Below, piece by piece: positions 11,501-19,788 of a stretch of DNA of 22,534 nucleotides. The notes under the pieces are model-generated. The model saw nothing but the letters and a program-made list of their open reading frames with translations. It had not been told where the DNA came from and ran no database searches. A program made the translations under genes and the position numbers. Within the stretch, counting starts at the first letter, position 1; each line of letters begins with the position of its first letter. This stretch comes from Didymodactylos carnosus (taxonomy: Eukaryota > Rotifera > Eurotatoria > Philodinida > Philodinidae): the NCBI GenBank assembly GCA_905250885.1, contig CAJNOQ010002818.1, positions 1 through 22,534 of the forward strand, given 5' to 3'.

Positions 11501-12859
11501 TATATGAAACGAATTTCGATTCAGAAATATTAGAATTTGCGTATAAATTACAAATGCAACAAAACGATCATTTTTGGGATAAGGAAAAACTTCGTTATTT
11601 GAGTACAGATGGAAAGGATGAATCAATTATATTGCGTTTGTCCGAAGGTATGTTTGATCATTATAGTTATTTGTACAGATTATTGATCTGTCGGATAGAA
11701 TTCGGCAAAACTGGTCCACGTCCATAAGCGTATTAATAAATGCGAGTCTGAAATAAAATCTATGTCCTCGTATGGTTCTATATGGAAAACAGACCCAGTT
11801 TGAGGAAATAAAGTTTATCAGTGCAGATCCTGGGTCTAAAGGGCAACTCCTCCATTCAAACATGATGGACTAAGGTGCAATGCGAAAAAAAAGCCCTTTG
11901 GTGAGGTTTAGGACACATGAAAATGCCCTAAGTGTACCACAGTCAACGTGACAACAGAAAGCAGGGCAGTGCCATGTATCCTAAACCTGACCAAAGGGCA
12001 CTTTCTTTTCGCAGTGTGAAGCTGAACGGAATCTATGTTCCGACTAGCTAGTCCACGTTAACTTATACGCGTATACAATGCATATTTAGTATTGTCCGTG
12101 GGTTCGTGTACGTCCGCAAGTGTTAGGAGTATGAGAGAGGGAGGAGGGTAAAATTTTCAAATTTCCAGTAATTTCTTCGTGTACAAACTTTTACTCGTTG
12201 TTCTTCCTCTTTCAGAGGAATTCATAGGAAGCGTTACATAAAACTTTCTTATCGCAATAATAAAGCATCAGTTTTCTATATACTCTGTATTAATGTACTT
12301 ATTTATCATGTTCTATGATAAACCGTCGATTACTTTGATATATATATAGCCATTGTCGATCAAACGTGTGACTTTGTTAACTGAAATTTTAGATCATGAT
12401 GGAGCTGAACCATCACCAAATTCTATTTCAACATTAAATCTTATTCGTTTGAATCAATATTTTAATGATCAAACATTTTCATCGTATATAACAAACATTT
12501 TTAAATCTTACGGTAAACGTTTAGAAAAAGCACCTATGGTAATGCCAGCTTTGATTCGTGCCTATGATATATATACGTACGGTTTGAATGAAATTATTAT
12601 TTTATCTCCATCAGATGATCAACTTTCTACAAATGAATTTATTCGTTTAATTCAAACAAGTTACTTACCGAACACAATTGTTCTATACTTAAATTCTGAT
12701 AATAATTCATTATTCAAATACAATCAAGTATCAAAAGATTTATTCAAAAATTATGATAAAAAGAAAATAAACGTACATATATGTAAGAATTTTCAATGTG
12801 AATTACCAATTACAACGGTAGAAGAATTTGAAAAGAAATTAAAACCATATAAACGTTGA
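8583..12859 (+). CDS. SPATA20: SPATA20/YyaL-family thioredoxin-like protein, 14 exons, complete
   Basis: Exons: 8583-8662, 8763-8827, 8885-8913, 8972-9097, 9156-9302, 9358-9553, 9611-9802, 9863-9918, 9980-10124, 10223-10353, 10406-10593, 10679-10846, 11439-11647, 12393-12859. They sum to 2199 nt, exactly 733 codons (732 residues plus stop), with no internal stop. The N-terminal DsbH/DUF255 thioredoxin-like domain (about 1-160) shows [32 protein letters not shown] with the CxxC at C54 and C57, [10 protein letters not shown] (about 83-92), GGGWPL (105-110) and GTYFPP (124-129). The rest is the alpha/alpha-toroid region resembling N-acyl-glucosamine epimerase and cellobiose epimerase, with [12 protein letters not shown] (277-288), YSAEDADS (327-334), EGAFYAW (345-351), [13 protein letters not shown] (from 452) and [11 protein letters not shown] (from 578). 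Length fits the family (human about 786, Bacillus YyaL about 690). The biochemical activity of this family is poorly defined; the mammalian member is expressed in testis, and a redox role is inferred from the CxxC. Intron 11 is GC-AG; introns 12 and 13 are long. AATAAA lies at 12995-13000. Confidence 0.95.
10594..10678 (+). other. GC-AG intron in SPATA20
   Basis: Exon 11 ends ...GCAGCATG and the intron begins GCAAGT, ending TGTTTTAG. Only this border restores the conserved AAWNGLMIS segment in frame. GCAAGT is the standard donor form of the minor GC-AG class. All other introns in the gene start with GT. Confidence 0.85.
10847..11438 (+). other. 592-nt intron 12 of SPATA20
   Basis: GTAAAT donor and TATTCTTTTAG acceptor, joining VEYT to [11 protein letters not shown]. 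It is six to ten times longer than most introns of the gene. No recognisable element was seen inside, but an old insertion would explain the length. Confidence 0.7.
11648..12392 (+). other. 745-nt intron 13 of SPATA20 with an inserted element
   Basis: GTATGT donor and GAAATTTTAG acceptor at 12391-12392. This acceptor gives [13 protein letters not shown], matching the family pattern. The earlier ATG at 12353 and the TATATAG near 12349 are not the exon start. The intron carries the small inverted-repeat element at 11878-12015. Confidence 0.8.
11878..12015. mobile_element. small MITE-like inverted-repeat element inside intron 13
   Basis: The left arm CAATGCGAAAAAAAAGCCCT (from 11878) continues to about 11918. 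It pairs with the right arm (about 11973-12015), whose reverse complement starts CACTGCGAAAAGAAAGTGCC. Both arms share CCCTTTGGT-AGGTTTAGGA-ACATG. The element is 138 bp with arms of about 40 bp and no coding capacity. The flanking octamers CTAAGGTG and TGAAGCTG match at 5 of 8 positions, so a hAT-type 8-bp duplication is possible but weak. Confidence 0.7.
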
Positions 12860-13954
12860 ATTCATACTTTAATGTTTATTATATATACAAGCAAATTTTC
12901 ATAGTTATTTATGTTTGAAAAAAGCATATGATATTAAAATTAAGTAGAAGACGTTGACATTCAGAAAGACTTTTAAGCCAACTGGAATTTCAAAAATAAA
13001 TAAAAGATAAAAATGATTATTCTAATTATTCAGTCAGCTATAATTGCAAGTAGCAGTAGACTTAATGATTATTCATGAAATTTTTACATTGTAAAATTCA
13101 AGCAAGGGTCTAACGGGCGGAGATTTACCATCAATTATAGAAAAAGAATGAGATATGTGAATTTTTAGTTCACTTCTATCATAAATTTTTCAATCGATAT
13201 TAAACGTTGATTTTCACCTAAAGTCTTGTAACATTTGTAATTTTTTATTGGATGTATCGAATGTCAAATCATTTTGATTTATTAATAAAATTGAATTTTA
13301 CAGCATTCACCATAGTTAACTGATTCATCCCTATTATTATACAATATTCATCGAATTTTATTTCTTCTAGTTTATCTTACTTATTCTTAAATTATCTTGT
13401 TTTTTATTTAAAAAATATTGTACGACTTTTTAGGTAAAATCTGTGGTCACGTTATTTATTTATGAGTTTAATTTTCGATAACGACGCTTATCTATTTTCT
13501 TCTCATGATTTTTTCACAGAAAAATTTATTTTTTTAATATCAAATATAGCGTAATGTAGTAAATCAATATATGATTCTACCTATTGAACAATTTTTGGAC
13601 AGTGAACTAACTAATGTTGTTAAAAACTTTTTCTTTCGTATATATTTTTAATGGAAACTGTTATATTGAAAACAATAAAAAACAATTTTTAGAAAAATTT
13701 TTCCGAAATGGTTCATAGTTCTCTTATTTCCTTTTTCATGATCGAAAATAACAAGGTGATTTGAACCTACTATTACACTTTACATTTAATTTTGATAGTT
13801 TGATAGCATTTATCAATATCGTTTTCTGGCCACTATGATCTTCATACTTTTCAACCATACTACGAGGATCATCTATCTTTTCATTTATTTTTATTTTTAA
13901 TTAAAAACTTTCTCAGAGTTAATTTAAATAACAAAAAATAGTTCCAAGACTTAG
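12860..13954. other. non-coding stretch between SPATA20 and the Penelope-like remnant
   Basis: Starts with the SPATA20 3'UTR and its AATAAA at 12995-13000. The rest is AT-rich with no supported coding segment. Part of 13740-13954 could be the 3' untranslated tail of the minus-strand Penelope-like element, but its end cannot be placed. Confidence 0.5.
12995..13000 (+). terminator. candidate polyadenylation signal for SPATA20
   Basis: AATAAA about 135 bases after the stop at 12857-12859, within AAAAATAAATAAAAG. The position is normal for a compact invertebrate gene. Confidence 0.55.
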
Positions 13955-14475
13955 TTATTTATTCGAATAATCTCTATGTATGTTTTATATTTGATGTATA
14001 AATATGTTCGCTTTTACCACTCTTCTTCTCCATTCTATCTGTCGAAATAATATTTCTACTCTATCAAAGTCAATTGAATGACAGTGACGATGTGCATATT
14101 GCGCAATATGCGAACTTTCTTTGCCATTCTTCACATCTCATTTATGTTCATCAATTTTAGTCTCTTTTTCTGTCGATATTTCTCCTACATAAACACGATT
14201 ACAATTTTGACATGGAATTTTATAAATCAATTTCTTTTGTTTTTTTAGTTAGATTTTGGCCTCTTTACACTAGAAGGAAAATATTTATAAGTAGTAAGTT
14301 TTTTTCGAAAATTAAAGTTTACTTTTACTTGCGACAGAATTTTCCTACGAACTTTTTTTACACGTTCGGCAAATATCATTGTTTCACTTCCATAATGTGC
14401 CATTGTAAGATCGCTGGTTTTTTGTGTATTATTAGCTATGGATTGTTGTTGAGAACTTAAATTTTTGTCTTTTCG
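13955..14475 (-). pseudogene. Penelope-like retroelement remnant: linker plus GIY-YIG endonuclease
   Basis: Read on the minus strand, 14475-14245 encodes HYGSETMIFAERVKKV...NFNFRKKL, typical of the linker between reverse transcriptase and endonuclease in Penelope-like elements. After a frameshift (the two parts are in different frames), the segment from about 14236 encodes IYKIPCQNCNRVYVG, the first GIY-YIG block with its CxxC. It continues through KIDEHK, DVKNGKESSHIAQ, HCHSIDFD and VEILFRQIEWRRR. Decay is clear: a TGA replaces the expected Arg codon after EHK; TAA stops lie at 13985-13987 and 13955-13957; and the catalytic Glu expected near the C-terminal RRRVVKANIF is not present. No reverse transcriptase is visible further upstream on this strand, so the copy is 5'-truncated, as is common for these retroelements. 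Family assignment rests on motif order, not on a database search. Confidence 0.8.
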
Positions 14476-14692
14476 TTATTGTTTCACCTTCACGTATACA
14501 CTACACTATATAGAAACGTTTCTATATAGTGGGGAATATTCATTCACACATGAACAAGAAAAACGTGATAAAAGTTGGTATAACTAAGACTATATTGCTT
14601 GACGATGATCGGAGACGACGGTTGGAAATCTTATAACTGTTTGTTGTTATTTAAACTAAATTAAGTCTGATAGTGTGCGTACCTCTGTATAA
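14476..14692. other. non-coding flank of the Penelope-like remnant
   Basis: No reverse transcriptase motifs appear on the minus strand here, so the Penelope-like copy is truncated near 14475. The stretch contains the perfect palindrome at 14504-14531. Confidence 0.5.
14504..14531. repeat. perfect 28-bp palindrome
   Basis: The arm CACTATATAGAAAC (14504-14517) is followed with no spacer by its exact reverse complement GTTTCTATATAGTG (14518-14531). The symmetry breaks at 14503/14532. It lies about 30 bases upstream of the truncated Penelope-like segment, on that element's 5' side. Its role is unknown; it could be the junction of an insertion. Confidence 0.9.
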
Positions 14693-15155
14693 CAGAGATG
14701 GGATCGGTTCGGTTCGATTTTATGACGATTTGTGAAAAAAGTTTTATATACTTTTACTATAAAAATATTTTAAAATCTGTTATGTATAACGTAAATTCTT
14801 ACTGACACAGTTTAGACAGGCAAAATTATCCGATGCTTTTCTTTGTTTTTATTCTTTTGTTTTTGTAGAGCAACTGTTTTTGGTGTTAACAAAGGGCGTC
14901 TGTTTATTTGTAAAACTGAAATAGACGCAATTGATAAGAGAGAAAATGGGCATTGAAACACAAAAACGATAATGAGAAATTGTTCAGCTGATGTAGAAAA
15001 AATATTTTTTGTTTTTCACCTTGAGTTTATTTTGAAAAAAATGAACAGTTCAGCTCAGTTCGATTTCAGAACATTTCGGTTCAGTCTGACTTTGTTTGAG
15101 AAAGTTCGGTTTATTTCAGTCCAGTTTCAAAAAACCACGAACCAATTCCATCTCT
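14693..15155. mobile_element. MITE-like element with CAGAGATGGG ends, ~463 bp
   Basis: The left end CAGAGATGGGATCGGTTCG (14693-14711) matches the reverse complement of the right end, CGAACCAATTCCATCTCT (15138-15155), at about 15 of 18 positions. Subterminal regions carry degenerate TTCGGTTCG and TTCAGTTCAG repeats (14703-14720 and 15040-15130). No transposase is present. The left terminus shares CAGAGATGGG with the element at 15221. No convincing 8-bp target duplication is visible (CTGTATAA against CATACATA), so the exact end may differ by a base or two. Confidence 0.65.
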
Positions 15156-15186
15156 CATACATACACACTTTAATCTCGATTAATCA

Positions 15187-15517
15187 CAGGGCCAGATTAT
15201 ACGGGGGAGGTGTATACACCCAGAGATGGGCGAGTACACGTATTTCTGAGTACGAGTATTTTCTGAAAAGTACTCGAGTAATTTTTGAAATACTCGTTAA
15301 AAAAAGTCACGAGTAGAAGTACTAGGAATTTTGTATTTGAGTATACCACAGTACGAGTACATAATCGTACTCGCCGATCTCTGCACACACCCCCAAAAAT
15401 AAAAAATTTTCTTTTCCTCCCAGCGAAAATTAAAATTTTTTTCGTTATTTTTGGTCACACAGCAAAAAAAACTGTACTCCCCCTCCCCCCAAAGTTGACT
15501 TGCTATTTACGGTCCTG
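15187..15517. mobile_element. hAT-like non-autonomous element with exact 8-bp target duplication (outer element)
   Basis: The element begins CAGGGCCAGATTATA and ends ...TGCTATTTACGGTCCTG, whose reverse complement starts CAGGACCGTAAATA. These are short imperfect terminal inverted repeats of the CAGGGCC type common in hAT elements. It is flanked by identical octamers ATTAATCA at 15179-15186 and 15518-15525, the duplication length made by hAT transposases. It has no coding capacity. The interior holds C-rich/G-rich blocks (GGGGGAGG, CCCCCTCCCCCC) and is interrupted by the element at 15221-15383. Without the guest and its target copy, about 160 bp belong to the host element. Confidence 0.85.
15221..15383. 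mobile_element. hAT-like MITE nested inside the element at 15187-15517
   Basis: It begins CAGAGATGGGCGAGTAC and ends GTACTCGCCGATCTCTG; the ends are inverted repeats with one mismatch in 17. The 163 bp interior is built of degenerate GAGTAC/ACGAGTA units. Flanking octamers are TATACACC (15213-15220) and CACACACC (15384-15391), equal at 6 of 8 positions with both differences C/T, consistent with an aged 8-bp duplication. It sits wholly inside the 15187-15517 element, so it is the later insertion. Confidence 0.85.
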
Positions 15518-15525
15518 ATTAATCA

Positions 15526-16014
15526 TCCCACTCCAGATCAGAACTTACGAGAATAGGCTAGGAGGAAAAAGCACTACAAGGCAAATGTACTTCCTTCTGG
15601 AATGTGCTTTTTATCCCTTGAGTATAGGCCAGTGAACTCATAATGAGCTTAGTTTAACATAACTCATGAGTAACTGCAGATAAAGTACGACGAAATTATC
15701 CTAGTAGTATTTGATGATTTTTGAAATTGTTTTAGAACGCTTGTAATTTCTTTCTCCTTAAGTGAATCATAATTTAATTTACTTTTACACTCTTTTAAAA
15801 ATTCAGAAATATTTTTAGTTTTCAGTACAGGAGATAAGAAATAGAACAGAACTTGAATAAGACAATAAGACGTACATATATCTTTCAGCCGCAAAAATAT
15901 GTACGTTTCAATAAAGGAGAGAACTACAGTCGTAATAGGTTAAGGTACTGATCGGTGATTGTTAGTTTAATACGCACGGCAATCCAAATTGTTTCTAACA
16001 TAGATCGTCACGGA
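15526..16014. other. non-coding stretch with one orphan minus-strand exon-like frame
   Basis: Mostly AT-rich. On the minus strand, 15894-15664 is an open frame whose second half (EFLKECKSKLNYDSLKEKE...) has K/E-rich, coding-like composition and codon use similar to the neighbouring genes. It has no clear splice borders, no recognised family and no partner exons. It could be a terminal exon fragment or chance. Confidence 0.35.
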
Positions 16015-16698
16015 CAGTCCGTTGTCACTTGCCTGATCGGGCAATATTGCCTGAACAGGCAACTTGACCGTTCGGGCAAGGTCTGATGTCGGGAACCATC
16101 AGTCGTCTAATGGACGGGAAGTGTTCATTCTACTCCTCGTGCATTTCATCGTATATTAAAGTTAAATGTTCAACCTTCTTTCTCTTTTATGACAAAGACG
16201 AATAGCAAACATAACTCAATTTTGCTCAATTTACCTTCCCCGATTTGATAATATTGCTCGTTCAGGCCAGATTAACCAGATTGGCGCCATGGCTTTGATT
16301 TATGCGCTAATCCGTTGAAAAAAAAAATGTGAAAATCTTACCGAAACGGGTAAGATACTACTTGCTCGATCGGACTAAAATGAGGCTTCTTGCCTGATCG
16401 GGCAAGGCATATTGCCCGTTCCGGTAGTAAACCCCTAGAAGATGCTTCTTCCCCACTCTGGCAAAATAAGCACCTCTCCACTGTGGGTAAGCATCATTTT
16501 ACGCCGTTTTTGACGCTCTTTCAAGTGGAATAAGTCTCTTTATGCGTCATCGCTTTTATTTTTGCGCTGATACGATGTGAGAAAAAAATGTGAAAATCTG
16601 GCCGAAAGGAGCAAGTTACTCCTCGCCCGATAAAGCCATATTGCCTCTTCGGGCAATATATCTTGCCCGATTGGGCCAGAAAACGTGACAACGGACTG
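16015..16698. mobile_element. GC-rich foldback element with CAGTCCGTTGTCAC ends, ~684 bp
   Basis: CAGTCCGTTGTCAC at 16015-16028 is the exact reverse complement of GTGACAACGGACTG at 16685-16698. The pentamer ACGGA flanks both ends (16010-16014 and 16699-16703) and may be a 5-bp target duplication. The interior is full of short hairpins built on TTGCCTGATCGGGCAA-type units (16029-16045, 16390-16410, 16630-16680). It also holds two diverged direct copies of a block with ATGTGAAAATCT (16328-16339 and 16587-16598), each followed by CGAAA and a gcaag/gggtaag segment. No coding capacity. The base composition contrasts strongly with its surroundings. The transposon superfamily is uncertain. Confidence 0.7.
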
Positions 16699-16724
16699 AC
16701 GGACATTAAAGATGAACCCGGTAA

Positions 16725-17020
16725 CAGCGGTGTAGCCGGCAGATCGGCTGGCCCGGTCCGTTCCGGTGTAAAAGTTTAGACCGACCGGTCTCCACCGGTC
16801 TTTTGCCGTTCTAGAAAGACTTTCTGACCGACCGGTGATTGACTAGTTTTTGGCAGGTTTTGAAATTTTTAGAAATTTTCTCTAAAAAGAGAGTTTTTCT
16901 GCCCTCTTGTCGGTCTAGAAAATCTTTGAAAACCGGCCGGCTTTCTGCCGTTTTTTCACCGGTCTAAACCAATTTTTAGACCGACCGGTCCAGCCTCTTA
17001 TTTTTAGACCGGTTGCTCTG
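16725..17020. mobile_element. GC-rich element built on GACCGGTC palindromes, ~296 bp
   Basis: It begins CAGCGGTGTAGCCGGC and ends GACCGGTTGCTCTG, whose reverse complement starts CAGAGCAACCGGTC; the terminal similarity is partial. The flanking octamers CCCGGTAA (16717-16724) and CCCGGTAT (17021-17028) match at 7 of 8 positions, in line with a hAT-type duplication. The interior repeats the palindromes ACCGGT, GACCGGTC and CCGGCCGG, plus a TCTCTAAAAAGAGA hairpin. It starts only 26 bases after the 16015-16698 element. Boundaries are moderately supported. Confidence 0.55.
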
Positions 17021-17028
17021 CCCGGTAT

Positions 17029-17371
17029 GTAGCCAGTCGCTAAATATAAATTTTCATTTATTATAGTAACGGTATGAATCACCCTAGTAAAGAAATTATA
17101 CTTAATTTACGAACAAAATAATGATATTTGGCAATATAAAACTATTTTATAACTAGGCAGAAAGTGATACATTTAAATATTGGATTTGAATACGAGATAA
17201 ACAAAATTAAAGAAAATGAATATATTTTATGTTATAATCCAATAGAACTTTTTATTTTCTCATAATAATTTGTCTTGGTTAAAGTTCGAATTTAAACAAC
17301 AAACAAACTATTAATAATCAACCAGATAGAAATTTGGTTAACAACTGATTGTTGACGTTCAAACAATTTAG
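17029..17371. other. short intergenic stretch, includes 3'UTR of the phosphatase gene
   Basis: AT-rich. The minus-strand polyadenylation signal AATAAA (TTTATT on plus) is at 17251-17256, about 115 bases beyond the phosphatase stop codon. Nothing else is recognised. Confidence 0.5.
17251..17256 (-). terminator. candidate polyadenylation signal for the phosphatase gene
   Basis: AATAAA on the minus strand at a normal distance from the stop codon at 17372-17374. Confidence 0.45.
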
Positions 17372-18306
17372 TCAAGTTTTTTTTATTTTTTCTACCGTTT
17401 TTGATGGATTTATCTCGTAATTATTATTTTTGAAATTAATTTCTTTTGTATCGATTAACTCTTTTTCATATCGGATCAGTTGTAACATAAAATAATTATT
17501 AGGACCAATAATTGGACGTTTATCAACTAGAAATCGATATGCCTGTTCCAATGTGTTATGATGATATTTCATTAGATAGGCTAAAACAATTGTTGCTGAT
17601 CGAGATATACCGGCAGCACAATTCACCAACACTTTTTCATTCTTATGAAAATATGAATGTAATAATTGATTTGTCTGATCAAAATGTTGTCGAATATCTT
17701 GATCTAATGAATCTATAATATAGAAAATATTAAAACATTCATCATATCAACTTTGAAAAGATAATATAATTTAAATGTCGATTAAAATGAATAAATGATT
17801 ATAAAAAATTGTTTACCTAATATTCTTATTTGTGTACAATTGTATTTATTTAAAACAAACTGATTTAATTTCCAATCACTAACATTAAGTATATGACGAA
17901 TATCGAGTAAATTTAATAATTTTAAATTTGATGCTTGATGAATTGTACCAAGAAATAAAAAATTATCCAAAACAATTGATGGTTCCATAAGTGATTCAGT
18001 AAATGTTCGCCTATAATTCCAATAGACTGACGAACGATATAGTTCGAGACGATGAATATAGGCATGTTCATCCGTTGTAGGAATTTTACTGTTAATTATT
18101 TGAACATGATTATTACAAACCACACGATTAGATATAAGACGATTTTCAATGATAAATAATTTACGTATATAGTGAACAAAAGATTTTAATTTTAATTTGA
18201 TCCATCGAACTAAATTATAAATAGAATTAAACATTATAAATAATAAAACAAAATTTATTGCCAAATACGATAGAAAATATTTTATTATTTTCATTGAAAA
18301 ACACAT
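17372..18306 (-). CDS. membrane-anchored dual-specificity phosphatase-like protein, two exons
   Basis: On the minus strand the exons are 18306-17817 and 17712-17372, joined across a 104-nt GT-AG intron (GTAAAC...TATTATAG), giving 276 residues. A hydrophobic stretch (about 6-34) is a likely membrane anchor. The catalytic domain (about 105-245) starts EPSIVLDNFLFLGTIHQASN and includes HILNVSDW and RILDSLDQDI, which supplies the expected general-acid Asp. The phosphate loop is NCAAGISRSA (Cys195, Arg201), followed by YLMKYHHNTLEQAY and RPIIGPNNYF, a pattern typical of DUSP14/18/21-like atypical DUSPs. The residue before the catalytic Cys is Asn (codon AAT) where the HCx5R signature has His, so activity may be altered. 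The short Lys/Asn-rich tail ends KIKKT. A second in-frame Met at residue 5 could be the real start. The family removes phosphate from Tyr and Ser/Thr; the substrate here is unknown. Confidence 0.9.
17713..17816 (-). other. 104-nt intron of the phosphatase gene
   Basis: Minus-strand donor GTAAAC after ...AGAATATTAG and acceptor TATTATAG before ATTCATTAGATC. Splicing converts the unspliced RILGK read-through into RILDSLDQDI, restoring the conserved Asp loop. Confidence 0.9.
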
Positions 18307-18822
18307 TGCGTATGTTTGAGTATGTATATGAATATGTATTCCTTTTTATTTGTATACGATGAGAAATCATGAGTACATAGGAGACGGATGACTTGACTAA
18401 TATTCTTTATCTATCTGGCTAAAAAAGTTGTCATTTGCTTTTTTTTCTTCATATAAACAACAGTCGGACTGAACACTTTCATCATGTTCAGTGTGTAACA
18501 CTATGTTTCAGACATAATCATACGATCAATGGGACTACTATTTATTATTGCAGATCTTTTTATCCATAAACTTGAGACACATTAGCATTTTGCTAGCAAA
18601 AATCTGAACGATTGTCGTCATACTGTTACTCGCATGTACAATATAAACGACGATTACATTTTTTTTGAGTTAAAATCGAGATACTGACACCACTGATTGC
18701 AAAAGAAAATAGGCAAATAGATAAAAAATGTTTTTGAAAAAAATGAATGTATTGTAACGGTTTGGACTTAACTGAGATATAAATTATATTCTCAATTGAG
18801 ACACAATCCATATTTTAATTAA
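18307..18822. other. non-coding stretch upstream of the phosphatase gene
   Basis: Probably holds the minus-strand promoter and leader of the phosphatase gene, but no clear core element or acceptor is seen next to its ATG. The weak 61-codon frame at 18626-18811 is not supported. Confidence 0.4.
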
Positions 18823-18880
18823 GTATCTCAGTTGAGAAATCAATATTTCTGCGAAAATATTCGTTTCTCAACTGAGATAC
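18823..18880. repeat. hairpin of CTCAGTTGAG units
   Basis: GTATCTCAGTTGAGAAA (18823-18839) is the exact reverse complement of TTTCTCAACTGAGATAC (18864-18880), with a 24-base spacer. Related units TTCTCAATTGAGACAC (about 18789) and AACTGAGATATAA (about 18770) lie just before it, each near-palindromic. This looks like the end region of a small inverted-repeat element. Confidence 0.8.
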
Positions 18881-19656
18881 AATTTTGAAACGTGATATTG
18901 TGCAAGAATGCAGTGTACTAGGTCTATTATTCAATAGTGAATGAAATTAGGTATATAATGTGTCTCTATTGACTATCTGAGAAATTATTGTCACATTACA
19001 TGGTCAAATGTTGTGTATTTTCATGTCCATGGATACTACTTAACACTTATCGTAATATTTATCGTTTTTCTAAAACTACTGACCAATAACAAGCATTAAC
19101 TGTACAAATGCATCTTTCACTTCCATATTTATTCGTACTTTGGTGACGAAAAAGATGTTCTTGAAACAATATCGAAGGAGCGCCTCTTTGAGTTTCTTTT
19201 CGAACAAAATCCATTTCTTTTTGAAATATGTCATATCACTGTTTCAGATAAACGGAATATCGGCAGCTGGAATTTCGGCATTGCCGTTTTTGCTCAATAT
19301 TTGTTTTAAGTCCCTGTAATTTCGACAATTGTGGAAAATCCATTTTTGCTGTGGTACATTTTTAAATTTTAAGAAATTGAAAAAGAAGAAGTTCATATGA
19401 TGATAGAAATGGAATTTCTACGATATCAAACATTTTGCCGAGAAACATGAATATACTACACAGAATCAGTGAACTGCAGTCTTCTTCTAATAATTCACAC
19501 ATGAAAATAAAATGACAAATAAGACTTTTCTTTTTTCTTTTTCTAGAAAATTTTCATTTTTAGTTAAACATGGTACATTATCGATCTCAAAAAGTACCCT
19601 ATGGGGGCAGGGGCAATTTTCAAAAAATTTCTTGCCAGACTGGCCTTCTAATGTGA
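18881..19656. other. non-coding stretch
   Basis: No supported coding segment, RNA gene or transposon terminus seen. The open frame on each strand near 19512-19868 is produced by the homopolymer block that follows. Confidence 0.4.
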
Positions 19657-19753
19657 GGGGGGGGGGGGGGGTGTGGCCCGATTATATGGAAAAAAAATTT
19701 GGGGTTGCCCCGGGGGGTGAGGGGGGTGGACAGAGGGTGTTGGCGGGTGGCCN

Positions 19754-19788
<35 letters not shown>

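Noticed and set aside
12353-12392. ATG at 12353 as the start of a separate gene
   Set aside because: The acceptor at 12391-12392 joins this segment to SPATA20 in frame at the conserved DGAEPS motif.
14212-14460. 82-codon plus-strand open frame
   Set aside because: Antisense to the Penelope-like linker region.
16521-16706. 61-codon minus-strand open frame
   Set aside because: Falls within the GC-rich foldback element, which has no coding character.
17512-17718. 68-codon plus-strand open frame
   Set aside because: Antisense shadow of the phosphatase catalytic exon.
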